Assembly (NCBI GenBank): GCA_902812415.1
Contig: CADDZJ010000022.1
Location: forward strand, 1 to 44,115
From: Acidobacteriota bacterium
GTDB taxonomy: Bacteria; Acidobacteriota; Terriglobia; UBA7540
Length of the DNA stretch: 44,115 nt
Direction of reading: 5' to 3'
The position numbers and the translations under genes were made by a program. Below, one piece after another: positions 44,091 to 44,115 of this stretch. Each line of letters starts with the position of its first letter. Positions within the stretch are counted from its first letter, which is position 1. The notes below the pieces were generated by a model. The model worked only from the letters and a program-made list of their open reading frames with translations, had not been told where the DNA came from and searched no databases.

Positions 44091-44115
44091 AAGTGAAAAA
44101 CTCCCATTACTTAGC

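Noticed and set aside
1-44115. CRISPR array, prophage or insertion-sequence transposase
   Set aside because: No regularly spaced repeats with unique spacers, no phage structural genes and no transposase or integrase reading frame seen; the repeats present are short palindromes.

Overview
The window looks like a chromosomal segment of an acidobacterium, probably of the Acidobacteriia/Solibacter type; this is inferred from gene content, not from a marker gene. The pointers are: an Oar-like TonB-dependent receptor of about 1160 residues with an N-terminal carboxypeptidase-regulatory domain; a secreted protein and a small 'SASDDL' membrane protein of types I remember from Acidobacteria; lipid A genes, so the cell is Gram-negative; moderately high GC with many short palindromic intergenic repeats; and no rRNA, tRNA, phage, IS transposase or CRISPR that I can see.

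Layout. 1-6520: a repeat-rich edge, an SDR oxidoreductase (-), a YebC/PmpR regulator (+), a secreted protein of unknown function (+), lpxD plus a lipid A-type acyltransferase (-), and a two-domain GNAT acetyltransferase (+). The SDR-to-acyltransferase block is bracketed by two inverted copies of a 122-bp MITE-like element. 6816-18305: a TerC-family membrane protein, then the two large 2-oxoacid dehydrogenase systems. sucA-sucB (-) lies divergent from aceE-aceF-lpdA (+) across a 688-bp regulatory region, so the single E3 gene in the window could serve both complexes. 18306-23566: a repeat cluster, a translationally coupled pair of M16 peptidases (one with the zinc motif, one without), an AT-rich spacer, a coiled-coil protein with a 'NALKHG' motif, and a lone degenerate receiver-domain protein.

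23765-30607: a CzcB/CzcA-type heavy-metal RND pump without an adjacent outer-membrane gene but with two small upstream ORFs, then a polytopic membrane protein paired with an exported protein that resembles the 20S proteasome/HslV Ntn-hydrolase fold. 30855-44090 is one long minus-strand block: AraC-type regulator, TonB-dependent receptor, APC permease, aldehyde dehydrogenase, glutamine-synthetase-like ligase, iron-dependent alcohol dehydrogenase and a beta-propeller/phosphoesterase fusion.

The last block is the best candidate for an undescribed system. The enzyme set (uptake, gamma-glutamylation, alcohol oxidation, aldehyde oxidation) would fit catabolism of an amino alcohol such as ethanolamine through gamma-glutamyl intermediates. 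The second candidate is the exported proteasome-like protein, which has a Gly-Ser pair where proteasome subunits have the Gly-Thr processing site. The third is a set of nested palindromic elements sharing a TGTAGCG...CGCTACA core.
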